Source: JBGQOJ01 sp052119585 | GTDB taxonomy: Bacteria > Pseudomonadota > Alphaproteobacteria > Rhodobacterales > Rhodobacteraceae | Direction of reading: 5' to 3' | Length of the DNA stretch: 64,000 bases | NCBI RefSeq assembly: GCF_052119585.1 | Contig: NZ_JBGQOJ010000017.1 | Coordinates: forward strand, 1-64,000 | Shown: in pieces, positions 17,013 to 25,391 of the stretch | Numbering within the stretch: the stretch's first letter is position 1 | Layout of the letters: each line of letters begins with the position of its first letter | Notes under the pieces: model-generated | Told to the model about the DNA's origin: nothing | The model's database searches: none | What the model saw: the letters and a program-made list of their open reading frames with translations, nothing else | Position numbers and translations under genes: made by a program

Positions 17013-18559
17013 AGCCGCCGCTCCAGCAGCATTAGGTCAAGTGCCGTGCGCCGGGCCACGTCCTCCAGCCCGACGGCGCGCAAGAGCGACAGAGCTTCGG
17101 TGATATCGCGCATCTGCCCAGATGCCCCCCGCGTCAGTCGCTGGATCGCCATGAGGATCGCCTCTCCGAGTTGGTCGCCCGACAGCATCCGCGCGTAGGT
17201 CGCGGGGGGCGATGTTGCGGCAAAGCTTTCGGCGATGGCAGAGGCCAAGGCATCGCCTGCGGGGGATGCGGAGGGGGTGCCTGCCGCAAGGGTTTTCAGA
17301 AAGACGTCGATCGGGGTGTCGGGGGTGTAGCCTGCCGTTGCCTCTTCGTAGGTGTTGGACAGAAGGGCGACGCGAAAAGCCAGCGCGGCGCTTGCCCCGG
17401 TCAGCGGCAAGCGCGACAGGGCGGTGGCGTAGAGACGGGCAAAGGGCACCTCGAGGCCCGCGCTTTTTGCCGCGTCAAAGGCGGGGCGCAGGGTTTTATC
17501 GACCGCCGAGGGGTCGGACGCGGTCAACGCCATGTCGAAGGCCTGAAAGGCGTCGACGCGGTCCCAGATCCCCCCGGACGCGGCGGGCAGACGGTCGGTG
17601 TAAAGGGCCTGAATCCGGTTTTCGGACAGCGCACCGCTGCGCCCCAGACGCTCTGCCGCCTCGAGCTGAGATTTCCACCCTGCAGTGTCGCGCAGGTCGG
17701 CCTGTGCAAAGGCCAGCGGCAGGTCGACGGTAGACAGGGGCTCTCCTATGGCTTCGAACATGCGAAAAACCAGCGGGCTTGGCAGGGGGGGCGGTGTCAG
17801 GGGCGGTTCTGTGTCGGCCAGTTCGGGGTCAAGGAAGCGCGACAAAAGCTGGTCCTCGAAATCGGTGAGATAGCCCAGGGCCTGTGCCGTATGCAGGGTC
17901 AGGGCCGCCGCCGACCAATCGCCGTTGCGCGCAAGGCAAAAGATGCGGGCGGAAAATGTGGGTGCGATATCGGGCGTGACGCCAAGTGCCGCACACGCGC
18001 GATCCTCGGTCCCGGTCAGAAGCGAGACGTCGAACCAGAGGCGGAACAGTTCCGGCGTCTTTGGGTCGACAAGGTCGATCAGCGCCTGTGCCTGATCCAG
18101 CGCGCCAAGGTCGATCAGCTTGTCCAGACGCGCCATCAATAGCACACCGCCGCCGCCCGCATCTTGCGGCGGGTCAAGTTCGGCCAGCAGCAACGTGAAC
18201 AAAAGATCTTGCAGGGCGGGCAAACCGGGGCTGGATGTGTCGCGGATCAGCTGCGCAAGACGGTTCGTGCCGGTGGCCCCCCATAAATTCTGCGGCAAGC
18301 CGGTGACAGAGACCGGCAAAAGCCCCACCGCATCAGGGCGCGGCGCATCAAGCGGCAGCATGGTGATGTCGCCGACAGAGGCGCTGCCGGTGACGGCAGG
18401 TTCGTTCGGCCATGCGGGCGACGCAGGCACTGCGGCCGGAATTGTCACTGAATCCGACAGCCAGTTTATCGCCGACATCGGCGCATCCTGCGCAATGGCG
18501 GATGAGGTGAGAAACGCACCATAAATTACTGATAAAAAAAGACTACTTTTAATCAACAT
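17009..18559 (-). CDS. conserved exported protein, 516 residues, unknown function
   Basis: The N-terminus (MLIKSSLFLSVIYGAFLTSS, then AIAQDA) is a signal peptide, so the product is probably periplasmic. The remainder is rich in Ala, Leu and short helices with paired hydrophobic positions, in the style of TPR-like or alpha-solenoid proteins (for example KLIDLGALDQAQALIDLVD and ITEALSLLRAVGLEDVARR). I recognise no catalytic motif. It overlaps the 44-residue membrane-protein gene by 11 bases upstream and xerD by four downstream, so all three should be cotranscribed and coupled. The pair may form an envelope unit, which is inference. Confidence 0.75.
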   Translation of the reverse strand: MLIKSSLFLSVIYGAFLTSSAIAQDAPMSAINWLSDSVTIPAAVPASPAWPNEPAVTGSASVGDITMLPLDAPRPDAVGLLPVSVTGLPQNLWGATGTNRLAQLIRDTSSPGLPALQDLLFTLLLAELDPPQDAGGGGVLLMARLDKLIDLGALDQAQALIDLVDPKTPELFRLWFDVSLLTGTEDRACAALGVTPDIAPTFSARIFCLARNGDWSAAALTLHTAQALGYLTDFEDQLLSRFLDPELADTEPPLTPPPLPSPLVFRMFEAIGEPLSTVDLPLAFAQADLRDTAGWKSQLEAAERLGRSGALSENRIQALYTDRLPAASGGIWDRVDAFQAFDMALTASDPSAVDKTLRPAFDAAKSAGLEVPFARLYATALSRLPLTGASAALAFRVALLSNTYEEATAGYTPDTPIDVFLKTLAAGTPSASPAGDALASAIAESFAATSPPATYARMLSGDQLGEAILMAIQRLTRGASGQMRDITEALSLLRAVGLEDVARRTALDLMLLERRL

Positions 18560-18683
18560 TCACTGAAACCGATTGTGTGACCTCGTCCTGAACAGGGGTA
18601 AGGTCACCAAGATACGCAAAACCAACCAGCCCAATAAAGCCGATCACAGCCAGAAAGACGAGTGCCTTAAGTAATCTTACCAT
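18549..18683 (-). CDS. 44-residue single-span membrane protein
   Basis: On the minus strand, ATG 18683 opens a 44-codon frame: a basic start MVRLLK, one membrane helix (ALVFLAVIGFIGLVGFAYLG) and an acidic polar tail ending VNVD. The helix and charge pattern make it a believable N-in membrane peptide. Its last 11 bases overlap the start of the 516-residue exported protein, suggesting translational coupling. Function unknown. Confidence 0.7.
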   Translation of the reverse strand: MVRLLKALVFLAVIGFIGLVGFAYLGDLTPVQDEVTQSVSVNVD

Positions 18684-18822
18684 GTTTTTCTGCCTTTTGT
18701 TGCCTGCGGTCTGCCGTCGGGTGTCGCTGCTCTTTGGTCAGCTTACAAGTTTATATATGGCCTTTTCGGCAAGATCACGCCATTCAAGGGCAGAAATGTA
18801 AATTGAGCGGGACAACGCCCAC

Positions 18823-19371
18823 TTGGCCTACCGTCTGAAAAAAACTGTCGTGCTTGTCGGTATGATGGGTGCGGGAAAAACCGCAGTTGGAAAAGCGCTG
18901 GCGGCAAAGCTTGGCGTGCCCTTTCTTGATTCGGATGAAGAGATCGAGATCGCCGCCGCCCGCAGCATATCCGAAATATTCGAGCGGGACGGAGAGCTGT
19001 TCTTTCGCGCCAAGGAGACCCAGGTGATTTCCCGCCTTCTGGAAACCCGTCAGGGGATTCTGTCGACCGGCGGCGGGGCGTTCATGGCGGCGGGAAACCG
19101 TCAGATCATATCCAGCAAGGGCGTCGCGGTCTGGCTGGATGCGGACCTTGATCTGCTGTGGTCACGGGTGCGGCACAAGTCCTCGCGCCCCTTGCTGCAA
19201 ACTGCGGACCCGCAAGGGTCGTTGCGGTCGCTCTACGAGTCGCGCGTGCCGGTGTATGCGCTGGCCGACCTGACCGTGAAGTCAAAGCCGCGCTATTCGA
19301 TCGACGACATGGCCCTGGCTGTGATTGACGAATTGCTGACCCGCCCCGATGTGCTGGAGACAACCGAATGA
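18823..19371 (+). CDS. aroK: shikimate kinase
   Basis: A 182-residue kinase for the fifth step of the shikimate pathway. It shows Walker A GMMGAGKTAVGKA, substrate residues FLDSDEEIE and FRAKE, and STGGGAF. The frame has no ATG upstream of the conserved part: an in-frame TAA at 18799-18801 limits it, leaving TTG 18823 as the likeliest start, with ATT 18802 as a rare alternative. It overlaps aroB by four bases, so the two shikimate enzymes are coupled. Confidence 0.93.
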   Translation: MAYRLKKTVVLVGMMGAGKTAVGKALAAKLGVPFLDSDEEIEIAAARSISEIFERDGELFFRAKETQVISRLLETRQGILSTGGGAFMAAGNRQIISSKGVAVWLDADLDLLWSRVRHKSSRPLLQTADPQGSLRSLYESRVPVYALADLTVKSKPRYSIDDMALAVIDELLTRPDVLETTE

Positions 19372-20483
19372 CCGAAACCGTCCATGTCGCCCTTGGGGAC
19401 CGCGCCTATGATGTCCGCATCGCCGAAGGTCTGATCGGTCGCGCCGGTGCCGAGATCGCGCCGCTGCTGCGCCGTCCACGTGTCGCCGTGATTACCGATG
19501 AAACCGTCGCCGCCCTGCATCTGGACGCGCTGCGCGACGGTCTGGCGGCGTCGGGTGTCACGATGACCGCGCTGGCGCTGCCGGCGGGCGAATCGACCAA
19601 GGGCTGGCCGCAATTCACCCGCACGGTGGAATGGCTGCTGGACCAGAAGATAGAGCGCAGCGATGTCGTGGTTGCCTTTGGTGGCGGTGTGATCGGCGAT
19701 CTGGCGGGGTTTGCGGCGGCGGTTCTGCGGCGCGGCGTGCGGTTTGTGCAGATCCCGACCAGCCTGCTGGCGCAGGTCGACAGTTCGGTCGGGGGGAAAA
19801 CCGGGATCAACGCGCCGCAGGGCAAGAACCTGATCGGCGCGTTCCACCAGCCAAGCCTTGTGCTGGCCGACATCAGCGTTCTGGGCACCCTGACGCCCCG
19901 CGATTTTCTGGCGGGCTGCGGCGAGGTGGTGAAATACGGCATGCTGGGCGACGCCGGGTTTTTCGGCTGGCTGGAGAAAAACGGCCCCGCGATGGCGGCG
20001 GGGGATAGGGCTGCGCGGGCCTATGCGGTGCGCCGGTCCGTTGAAATGAAAGCGGAAATTGTGATCCGCGACGAGACAGAACAGGGTGATCGCGCTCTTT
20101 TGAACCTTGGGCACACCTTCTGTCACGCGCTGGAATCGGCCACCGGATATGGCGACCGCCTGATGCATGGCGAGGGCGTGGCGATCGGTTGCGCGCTGGC
20201 CTTCGAGGTGTCGCAACGCCTTGGGTTCTGCTCGCAAGAGGACCCGAGCCGCGTGCGGGCAATGCTGAAACTGATGGGGATGAAGACCGATCTGGCGGAT
20301 ATCGACGGCGACTTGCCCGATGCCGATGCGTTGATCGTCCTGATGGGACAGGATAAAAAAGTGCAGGACGGCAAGTTGCGGTTCATCCTTGCGCGGGGCA
20401 TCGGGGATGCCTTTGTGGCGGATGGTGTGGATATGGCGGTCGTGCGCAGCGTTCTGGCCGAAGGGCTTGCCGCGCGCGGATAA
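19368..20483 (+). CDS. aroB: 3-dehydroquinate synthase
   Basis: A 371-residue NAD- and metal-dependent enzyme making 3-dehydroquinate from DAHP. Typical segments are VVAFGGGVIGDLAGFAA, IPTSLLAQVDSSVGGKTGIN, the metal site region GEVVKYGML, NLGHTFCHALE and MHGEGVAIG. The length is normal. ATG 19368 overlaps the aroK stop. About 118 bases separate it from purM, including three phased ACAGAC repeats. Confidence 0.97.
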   Translation: MTETVHVALGDRAYDVRIAEGLIGRAGAEIAPLLRRPRVAVITDETVAALHLDALRDGLAASGVTMTALALPAGESTKGWPQFTRTVEWLLDQKIERSDVVVAFGGGVIGDLAGFAAAVLRRGVRFVQIPTSLLAQVDSSVGGKTGINAPQGKNLIGAFHQPSLVLADISVLGTLTPRDFLAGCGEVVKYGMLGDAGFFGWLEKNGPAMAAGDRAARAYAVRRSVEMKAEIVIRDETEQGDRALLNLGHTFCHALESATGYGDRLMHGEGVAIGCALAFEVSQRLGFCSQEDPSRVRAMLKLMGMKTDLADIDGDLPDADALIVLMGQDKKVQDGKLRFILARGIGDAFVADGVDMAVVRSVLAEGLAARG

Positions 20484-20560
20484 CCGGGCGTATCGGGGTA
20501 AATCCGCGCTAAAGCATGGACAGCGGCCCGCGCAATTGATACGCGAGCGCAAACAACGCC

Positions 20561-20588
20561 ACAGACGCGTTACAGACACGCTACAGAC
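20561..20588. repeat. three ACAGAC repeats spaced 11 bp, upstream of purM
   Basis: ACAGAC occurs at 20561, 20572 and 20583, exactly 11 bases apart, in the pattern ACAGACGCGTT, ACAGACACGCT, ACAGACAAGG. The last copy ends 13 bases before the purM ATG. One-helical-turn spacing suggests a protein-binding site or a recent tandem duplication. Confidence 0.5.
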
Positions 20589-20601
20589 AAGGATTTGCCC
20601 C

Positions 20602-21648
20602 ATGACCCACGGTAAAAACGGTCTCACCTATGCCGATGCAGGCGTGGATATCGACGCGGGCAATGCACTTGTCGAGCGGATCAAGCCGGCCGCGAAACGC
20701 ACCCAACGCCCCGGCACGATGTCGGGCCTTGGTGGTTTCGGCGCGCTGTTCGATCTGAAGGGCGCGGGCTACTCCGACCCCATTCTGGTCGCGGCGACCG
20801 ACGGTGTCGGCACCAAACTGCGCATCGCGATTGACACCGGCGAAGTCGACGGCGTGGGCATCGACCTTGTTGCCATGTGCGTCAACGATCTGGTCTGCCA
20901 AGGGGCAGAGCCGTTGTTTTTCCTGGACTATTTCGCCACAGGCAAGCTGGAACTTGACGTGGCCGCCCGCATCATCGAGGGCATCGCAGAGGGCTGCGCA
21001 CAATCCGGTTGTGCGCTGATCGGCGGCGAGACGGCAGAAATGCCCGGCATGTATCCTGCCGGTGACTTCGACCTTGCGGGCTTTGCCGTCGGCGCGATGG
21101 AACGTGGATCGGACCTGCCGTCAGGCGTTGTGGCGGGCGATGTTCTGCTGGGCCTTGCATCCAATGGCGTGCATTCCAACGGCTATTCTCTGGTGCGCAA
21201 GATTGTCGAATTGTCGGGCCTTGGCTGGCACGATGACGCGCCCTTCGCCTTTGCGCCGCTGGGGCGCGCGTTGCTGACGCCGACACGGCTTTACGTCAAA
21301 CCCGCGCTGGCGGCGGTGCGGGCAGGGGGCGTGCATGCGCTGGCCCATATCACCGGTGGCGGTTTGACCGAAAACCTGCCGCGCGTGCTGCCCGACGATC
21401 TGGGGGCCGACATCGACCTTGACGCGTGGGAATTGCCGCCTGTGTTCAAGTGGTTGGCCGAGACCGCCGCGATTTCCGAAAAGGAGCTGCTGAAGACGTT
21501 CAACTCTGGCATCGGGATGATCCTGTCGGTCGCGGCAGACCGTGCCGACGATCTGAAAGCCCTGCTGGAGGCCGAAGGCGAGACCGTCTATACCATCGGC
21601 ACAGTGACCCAAGGGGCGGGCATGCGCTATCGCGGCAGCCTGCTTTGA
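20602..21648 (+). CDS. purM: phosphoribosylformylglycinamidine cyclo-ligase
   Basis: A 348-residue AIR synthetase, the fifth step of purine synthesis. It shows GLTYADAGVDIDAGN, ATDGVGTKLRIA, LIGGETAEMPGMYP and the C-terminal THISGG equivalent HITGGGLTENLPR, plus NSGIGM. ATG 20602 fits the family N-terminus; the frame is open far upstream. It is coupled to purN through a TTGA overlap. Confidence 0.97.
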   Translation: MTHGKNGLTYADAGVDIDAGNALVERIKPAAKRTQRPGTMSGLGGFGALFDLKGAGYSDPILVAATDGVGTKLRIAIDTGEVDGVGIDLVAMCVNDLVCQGAEPLFFLDYFATGKLELDVAARIIEGIAEGCAQSGCALIGGETAEMPGMYPAGDFDLAGFAVGAMERGSDLPSGVVAGDVLLGLASNGVHSNGYSLVRKIVELSGLGWHDDAPFAFAPLGRALLTPTRLYVKPALAAVRAGGVHALAHITGGGLTENLPRVLPDDLGADIDLDAWELPPVFKWLAETAAISEKELLKTFNSGIGMILSVAADRADDLKALLEAEGETVYTIGTVTQGAGMRYRGSLL

Positions 21649-22238
21649 CCAAACGCGTCGCGATCCTGATTTCCGGCGGCGGATCGAATATGATCAAGCT
21701 GGTCGAAAGCATGACCGGCGACCATCCGGCGCGCGCCGCTCTGGTGTTGTCGAACGACGCCAATGCGGGCGGGCTGAAACGCGCGGCAGAGATGGGGATC
21801 GAGACCGATTTCATCGACCACCGCCCGTTCAAGGGCGACCGCCCCGCGTTCGAGGCCGCCCTGCACGCCCGCCTGATGCAGGCGCAGCCCGACATTCTGT
21901 GCCTTGCCGGTTTCATGCGGGTGCTGACGGCGGGTTTTGTGGATCGGTGGCAGGGGCGGATGCTGAACATCCATCCGTCGCTTTTGCCGAAATACACCGG
22001 CCTGCACACCCATGCCCGCGCGATTGCCGCAGGCGACACCGAACATGGCTGCACCGTGCACGAGGTGACGCCGGTTCTGGATGACGGCCCCGTTCTGGGA
22101 CAGGCCCGCGTGCCGGTCCTGCCCGATGACACGCCCGAAACCTTGGCGGCGCGCGTGCTGGTGATGGAACACCGGCTCTATCCTGCGGTCCTGCGCCGAT
22201 TTGCGGCGGGCGACCATCGCCCCGTGATGTTGCCCTAA
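21645..22238 (+). CDS. purN: phosphoribosylglycinamide formyltransferase
   Basis: A 197-residue GAR transformylase using 10-formyl-tetrahydrofolate. It shows VAILISGGGSNM, LAGFMRVLT, the catalytic region MLNIHPSLLPKYTGLHTH and the conserved HxVTPVLDDGP. The start is TTG 21645, overlapping the purM stop by four bases; no ATG lies before the conserved region in this frame. The purM-purN order is common in proteobacteria. Confidence 0.95.
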   Translation: MTKRVAILISGGGSNMIKLVESMTGDHPARAALVLSNDANAGGLKRAAEMGIETDFIDHRPFKGDRPAFEAALHARLMQAQPDILCLAGFMRVLTAGFVDRWQGRMLNIHPSLLPKYTGLHTHARAIAAGDTEHGCTVHEVTPVLDDGPVLGQARVPVLPDDTPETLAARVLVMEHRLYPAVLRRFAAGDHRPVMLP

Positions 22239-22321
22239 CGGCCTTTCCTTTCCTGGCGCAGGTGACTATGACGGATCAACCTTAAGGGTCGCCTCTGGCG
22301 GCCGCCAACGAACGGCTCCGT

Positions 22322-23476
22322 ATGAAAACCTTGACCACGACCGAGGCGCTTGCCGAATTTTGCGCACATGCCGCCAATTTTCCCTATGTCACGATCGACA
22401 CGGAATTCCTGCGCGAACGCACCTATTATTCGAAACTGTGCCTGATCCAGATGGCGCTTCCGGGCAAGGGCGTGGATGACGCGGTTCTGGTCGATCCGCT
22501 GGACGGTATGTCGCTGGAACCGTTGTATGAACTGTTCCGCAACGAAAACGTCGTAAAAGTGTTTCATGCCGCGCGTCAGGATCTGGAAATCTTCTTTGTT
22601 GACGCGCAGGTTTTCCCCAAGCCCTTGTTCGATACGCAGGTCGCCGCCATGGTCTGCGGCTTTGGCGAACAGGTGGGCTACGAGACGCTTGTGCGCAAGA
22701 TTGCCAAGGAAACCGTCGACAAGACCTCGCGGTTCACCGACTGGTCGCGCCGCCCGCTGACCGAGGCGCAAAAGATCTATGCGCTGGCCGATGTAACGCA
22801 TTTGCGGGTCGTCTACGAATACCTTGCCGCCGAGATCAAACGGTCGAACCGTCAGGCATGGGTCGAGGAGGAGCTGGAGGTTCTGCTGAACCCCGCCACC
22901 TATATCGTCACCCCCGAAGACGCCTGGCAACGGGTGAAAACCCGCACCACCACGGGAAAGTTCCTGGCGGTTGTGCGTGAATTGGCGCGGTTCCGCGAAG
23001 ATTACGCGCAGACCCGCGATGTGCCGCGCAGCCGTGTCTACAAGGACGATGCGCTGTTGGAACTTGCCTCGACCAAGCCGCAAAACATGGAAGATCTGGG
23101 GCGGTCCCGTCTGTTGCTGCGTGAGGCCCGGCGCGGAGAGATTGCCGATGGTATCATCGCGGCGGTGACCGCAGGTCTGGCCTGCCCGCCCGACAAACAG
23201 CCAAAAGTCGCGGCCTTCAACGACAAGATGCAGGTGAACCCCGCACTGGCCGATTTGCTGCGGGTGCTGCTAAAGGCCAAGGCCGAAAACGCGGGCGTCG
23301 CGCAAAAACTGATCGCTACGGCGTCGGATCTGGACGCGATTGCCGCAGGGGAACGGGACGGTCTGGCCCTGCATGGCTGGCGTCACGAGGTGTTCGGGGC
23401 CGATGCGATCCGCCTGTGCGAGGGCAAGCTTGCGCTTGCCGCCAAGGGGCAGACGGTTCAGGTCATCGAGCTTTAG
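22322..23476 (+). CDS. rnd: ribonuclease D
   Basis: A 384-residue 3'-5' exoribonuclease for tRNA and small RNA maturation. The DEDD exonuclease residues are visible: YVTIDTEFLRERTYYS (D,E), VFHAARQDLEIFF (D) and ALADVTHLRVVYEYL (Y/D). A C-terminal HRDC-like region follows (RELARFREDYAQTRDVPRSR, then DLGRSRLLLRE). The length is typical. It is monocistronic and convergent with the lipoprotein gene, with a four-base overlap. Confidence 0.95.
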   Translation: MKTLTTTEALAEFCAHAANFPYVTIDTEFLRERTYYSKLCLIQMALPGKGVDDAVLVDPLDGMSLEPLYELFRNENVVKVFHAARQDLEIFFVDAQVFPKPLFDTQVAAMVCGFGEQVGYETLVRKIAKETVDKTSRFTDWSRRPLTEAQKIYALADVTHLRVVYEYLAAEIKRSNRQAWVEEELEVLLNPATYIVTPEDAWQRVKTRTTTGKFLAVVRELARFREDYAQTRDVPRSRVYKDDALLELASTKPQNMEDLGRSRLLLREARRGEIADGIIAAVTAGLACPPDKQPKVAAFNDKMQVNPALADLLRVLLKAKAENAGVAQKLIATASDLDAIAAGERDGLALHGWRHEVFGADAIRLCEGKLALAAKGQTVQVIEL

Positions 23477-23937
23477 CGCTTGGCTGTCCGCGCGTTCCGC
23501 TCGCCCAGAATGCGGATAGAGCGGACGCCGGCCAACCGGTAGTCGGACACAAACTTCGCCACCACAACCTCGCGCGACCGCTCTGTGTTGATCTGTTCGA
23601 ACCCGGCGGGCTGCTGGATACGGAACATGTAGGTCAGCACGCCGTCGACAGGCTGCTCGTCCGTGTCGGACACCAGCTCTGCGTTCCAGAAGCCCTGGGT
23701 CGGGGGCAGGCCTGTCGCACGCAAGATCGCGCCGCCCTGTGCGGGTTCGACCGAAAAGCTGACCACCTGATCGACCAATGTCCTGCCATCGGAGGCGACG
23801 ACCATTTCCTCTGGCGTTATCATTTCCTCTTGCGATCCGCCGAACCAGTTGAACGGGTTCAGCCGCGATTGGCTGATGCCGGAACAGGCAGACAGGGCCA
23901 TCATGGCCAGAAATGCGGCGACTAGTGGTTTGTTCAT
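23473..23937 (-). CDS. lipoprotein, unknown function
   Basis: A 154-residue protein starting with a lipoprotein signal (MNKPLVAAFLAMMALSACSG, lipobox LSAC). The mature part has a short NPFNWFGGS motif followed by a beta-rich domain (VVVAKFVSDYRLAGVRSIRI) of a kind often seen in Rhodobacterales outer-membrane lipoproteins. I do not recognise a function. It is divergent from sufE, with 127 bases between. Confidence 0.7.
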   Translation of the reverse strand: MNKPLVAAFLAMMALSACSGISQSRLNPFNWFGGSQEEMITPEEMVVASDGRTLVDQVVSFSVEPAQGGAILRATGLPPTQGFWNAELVSDTDEQPVDGVLTYMFRIQQPAGFEQINTERSREVVVAKFVSDYRLAGVRSIRILGERNARTAKR

Positions 23938-24064
23938 AACACGGCCCTCATTGGTGCCCCACCGAGTTAGCCCATCCTGCGCGACTTGAAAAGCCACTCG
24001 GCATGCTCTGGACGTTTGGCGCGGCGCAACTTAGGTGGATACTGTATGAAACGGAGACCGAACA

Positions 24065-24490
24065 GTGACCACTGACCGCTTTGAAGAGATCGCCGAGACC
24101 TTTGAATTCCTGGAAGACTGGGAAGAGCGGTATCGCTATGTCATCGAATTGGGCAAGGCGATGCCGCCTCTGGATGACGCGTTCCGCGTTCCCGCGACCA
24201 AAGTGACCGGCTGCGCCAGTCAGGTCTGGATCGTTCCGGTGATCGAAGGGCAGGGCAGGGATGCTGTGTTCCGCTTTGACGGCGACAGCGACGCGTTGAT
24301 CGTGCGCGGGTTGATCGCGGTGCTGCACGCGCTGTATTCCGGCCTGACGGTCGACGAGGTGATGAAGGTCGATGCGCCCGGTGCCCTGAAACGTCTGGGG
24401 TTGGACGACCATCTGTCCGCGCAACGCTCTAACGGGGTGCGTGCCATGGTGGACCGTATCCGCAGCGTAAGCGCGGCGGCGATCGGCTAA
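24065..24490 (+). CDS. sufE: SufE family Fe-S assembly protein
   Basis: A 141-residue sulfur acceptor that takes persulfide from a cysteine desulfurase. It shows the SufE pattern FEFLEDWEERYRYVIELGK, the loop with catalytic cysteine VTGCASQVWI, and the C-terminal RSNGVRAMVDRIR. The start is GTG 24065. No other suf genes are in the window, so it stands alone. It is convergent with the DUF1638 gene, overlapping by four bases. Confidence 0.92.
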   Translation: MTTDRFEEIAETFEFLEDWEERYRYVIELGKAMPPLDDAFRVPATKVTGCASQVWIVPVIEGQGRDAVFRFDGDSDALIVRGLIAVLHALYSGLTVDEVMKVDAPGALKRLGLDDHLSAQRSNGVRAMVDRIRSVSAAAIG

Positions 24491-25122
24491 AGCGACGCCA
24501 GCGTCGTTTCCAGATCGCCGTAGCCGGTGAACCGCCGTTCATAGGCCAGACCCAGCCGCGCCGCGCAGTCCTGCGCCTTGGCATCCAGCGCCCTGTTGTC
24601 GGTTTGGGCCTGATACACCAGTTTGGTGTAATTGCCGAAGTACATGTCGCGCAGGTCCGGGTGGCGGTCCAGACCAAGGGGTTTCCAGACAAAGGCGTCG
24701 AACTGTTTGACCAGAAAATCGGTCAGGTAAAAGGCAGTGAATTCGTCTTCGGATGTTTTGGCAAAGATGTCGTTTCCCTCAAAAAACGAATAGCAATGCG
24801 GGCCTTCGACCATTCCAACGCCAAGTTCGGCGCATTTCTTCAACAATTGCCCACCGGTGCCACAATCGGCGTAAACCACAAAGATCTCGTCATATCCGGC
24901 GCGATGTTTCAGCACCATTGCCTCGACCGCGCCGGTGATTTTATCGGGGTGATTGTGCAGGATGGCGGGCAGGCACGTCAGGTCCATATGGTCCCAGCCA
25001 TTTGCGGCCTTCAGCGCCAGTATCTCATGGGCAAGGGCACCACAGGCCAGCAGCAAAATCCGGCCCGAAGATGCCGCAAGGTCCAGGCCGGTCGTAGTCA
25101 GCCTTTGGTCGTCGATGCTCAT
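24487..25122 (-). CDS. DUF1638 family protein
   Basis: A 211-residue protein with the DUF1638 pattern: RILLLACGALAHEILAL, CLPAILHNHPDKI, FVVYADCGTGGQL and VEGPHCYSFF. Conserved Cys and His residues suggest metal or thiol chemistry. DUF1638 genes are known to occur near corrinoid methyltransferase genes, and here a corrinoid protein and a homocysteine methyltransferase lie directly upstream. That makes a role in the B12 methyl-transfer system likely, but it is inference. It overlaps the upstream small membrane-protein gene by four bases. Confidence 0.85.
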   Translation of the reverse strand: MSIDDQRLTTTGLDLAASSGRILLLACGALAHEILALKAANGWDHMDLTCLPAILHNHPDKITGAVEAMVLKHRAGYDEIFVVYADCGTGGQLLKKCAELGVGMVEGPHCYSFFEGNDIFAKTSEDEFTAFYLTDFLVKQFDAFVWKPLGLDRHPDLRDMYFGNYTKLVYQAQTDNRALDAKAQDCAARLGLAYERRFTGYGDLETTLASL

Positions 25123-25283
25123 GGGTGCGCCCATCGCCGCAGGGCCAAAGCGATGATTATGATGGCCGGAACCACCACAAACCCGCCCCATGTCGGCATT
25201 GTGGCACTGACCCGGTAGGCCACGCCGATGGTCAGGGCGGCGGCGAACAGGACTGTCGCCAGAAGGATATAGAAGCGGCGCAT
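25119..25283 (-). CDS. 54-residue two-span membrane protein
   Basis: The frame from ATG 25283 gives MRRFYILLATVLFAAALTIG as a first helix and WGGFVVVPAIIIIALALRRW as a second, joined by a short polar loop. The product is a small integral membrane protein of unknown role. Its stop overlaps the DUF1638 start (ATGA). A strong terminator separates both from the corrinoid-protein gene, so this pair depends on read-through or its own promoter. Confidence 0.7.
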   Translation of the reverse strand: MRRFYILLATVLFAAALTIGVAYRVSATMPTWGGFVVVPAIIIIALALRRWAHP

Positions 25284-25333
25284 CCGTGCCTTCCTTTGCG
25301 TAGGTTTCACCTTGAACGTGGGGCCGCGCCGCG

Positions 25334-25370
25334 AAAAAGAAAAGGCCCCGCACGCGATTGCGTCGGGGCC
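25334..25370 (-). terminator. intrinsic terminator after the corrinoid-protein gene
   Basis: Minus-strand reading: GGCCCCG (25370-25364) pairs with CGGGGCC (25350-25344), with an inner ACGC/GCGT pairing. It is followed by a run of mostly Ts (plus-strand A-tract 25334-25343). It ends the transcript of the gene that stops at 25392. Confidence 0.9.
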
Positions 25371-25391
25371 TGTTCGCGGAATATGCCCGAT

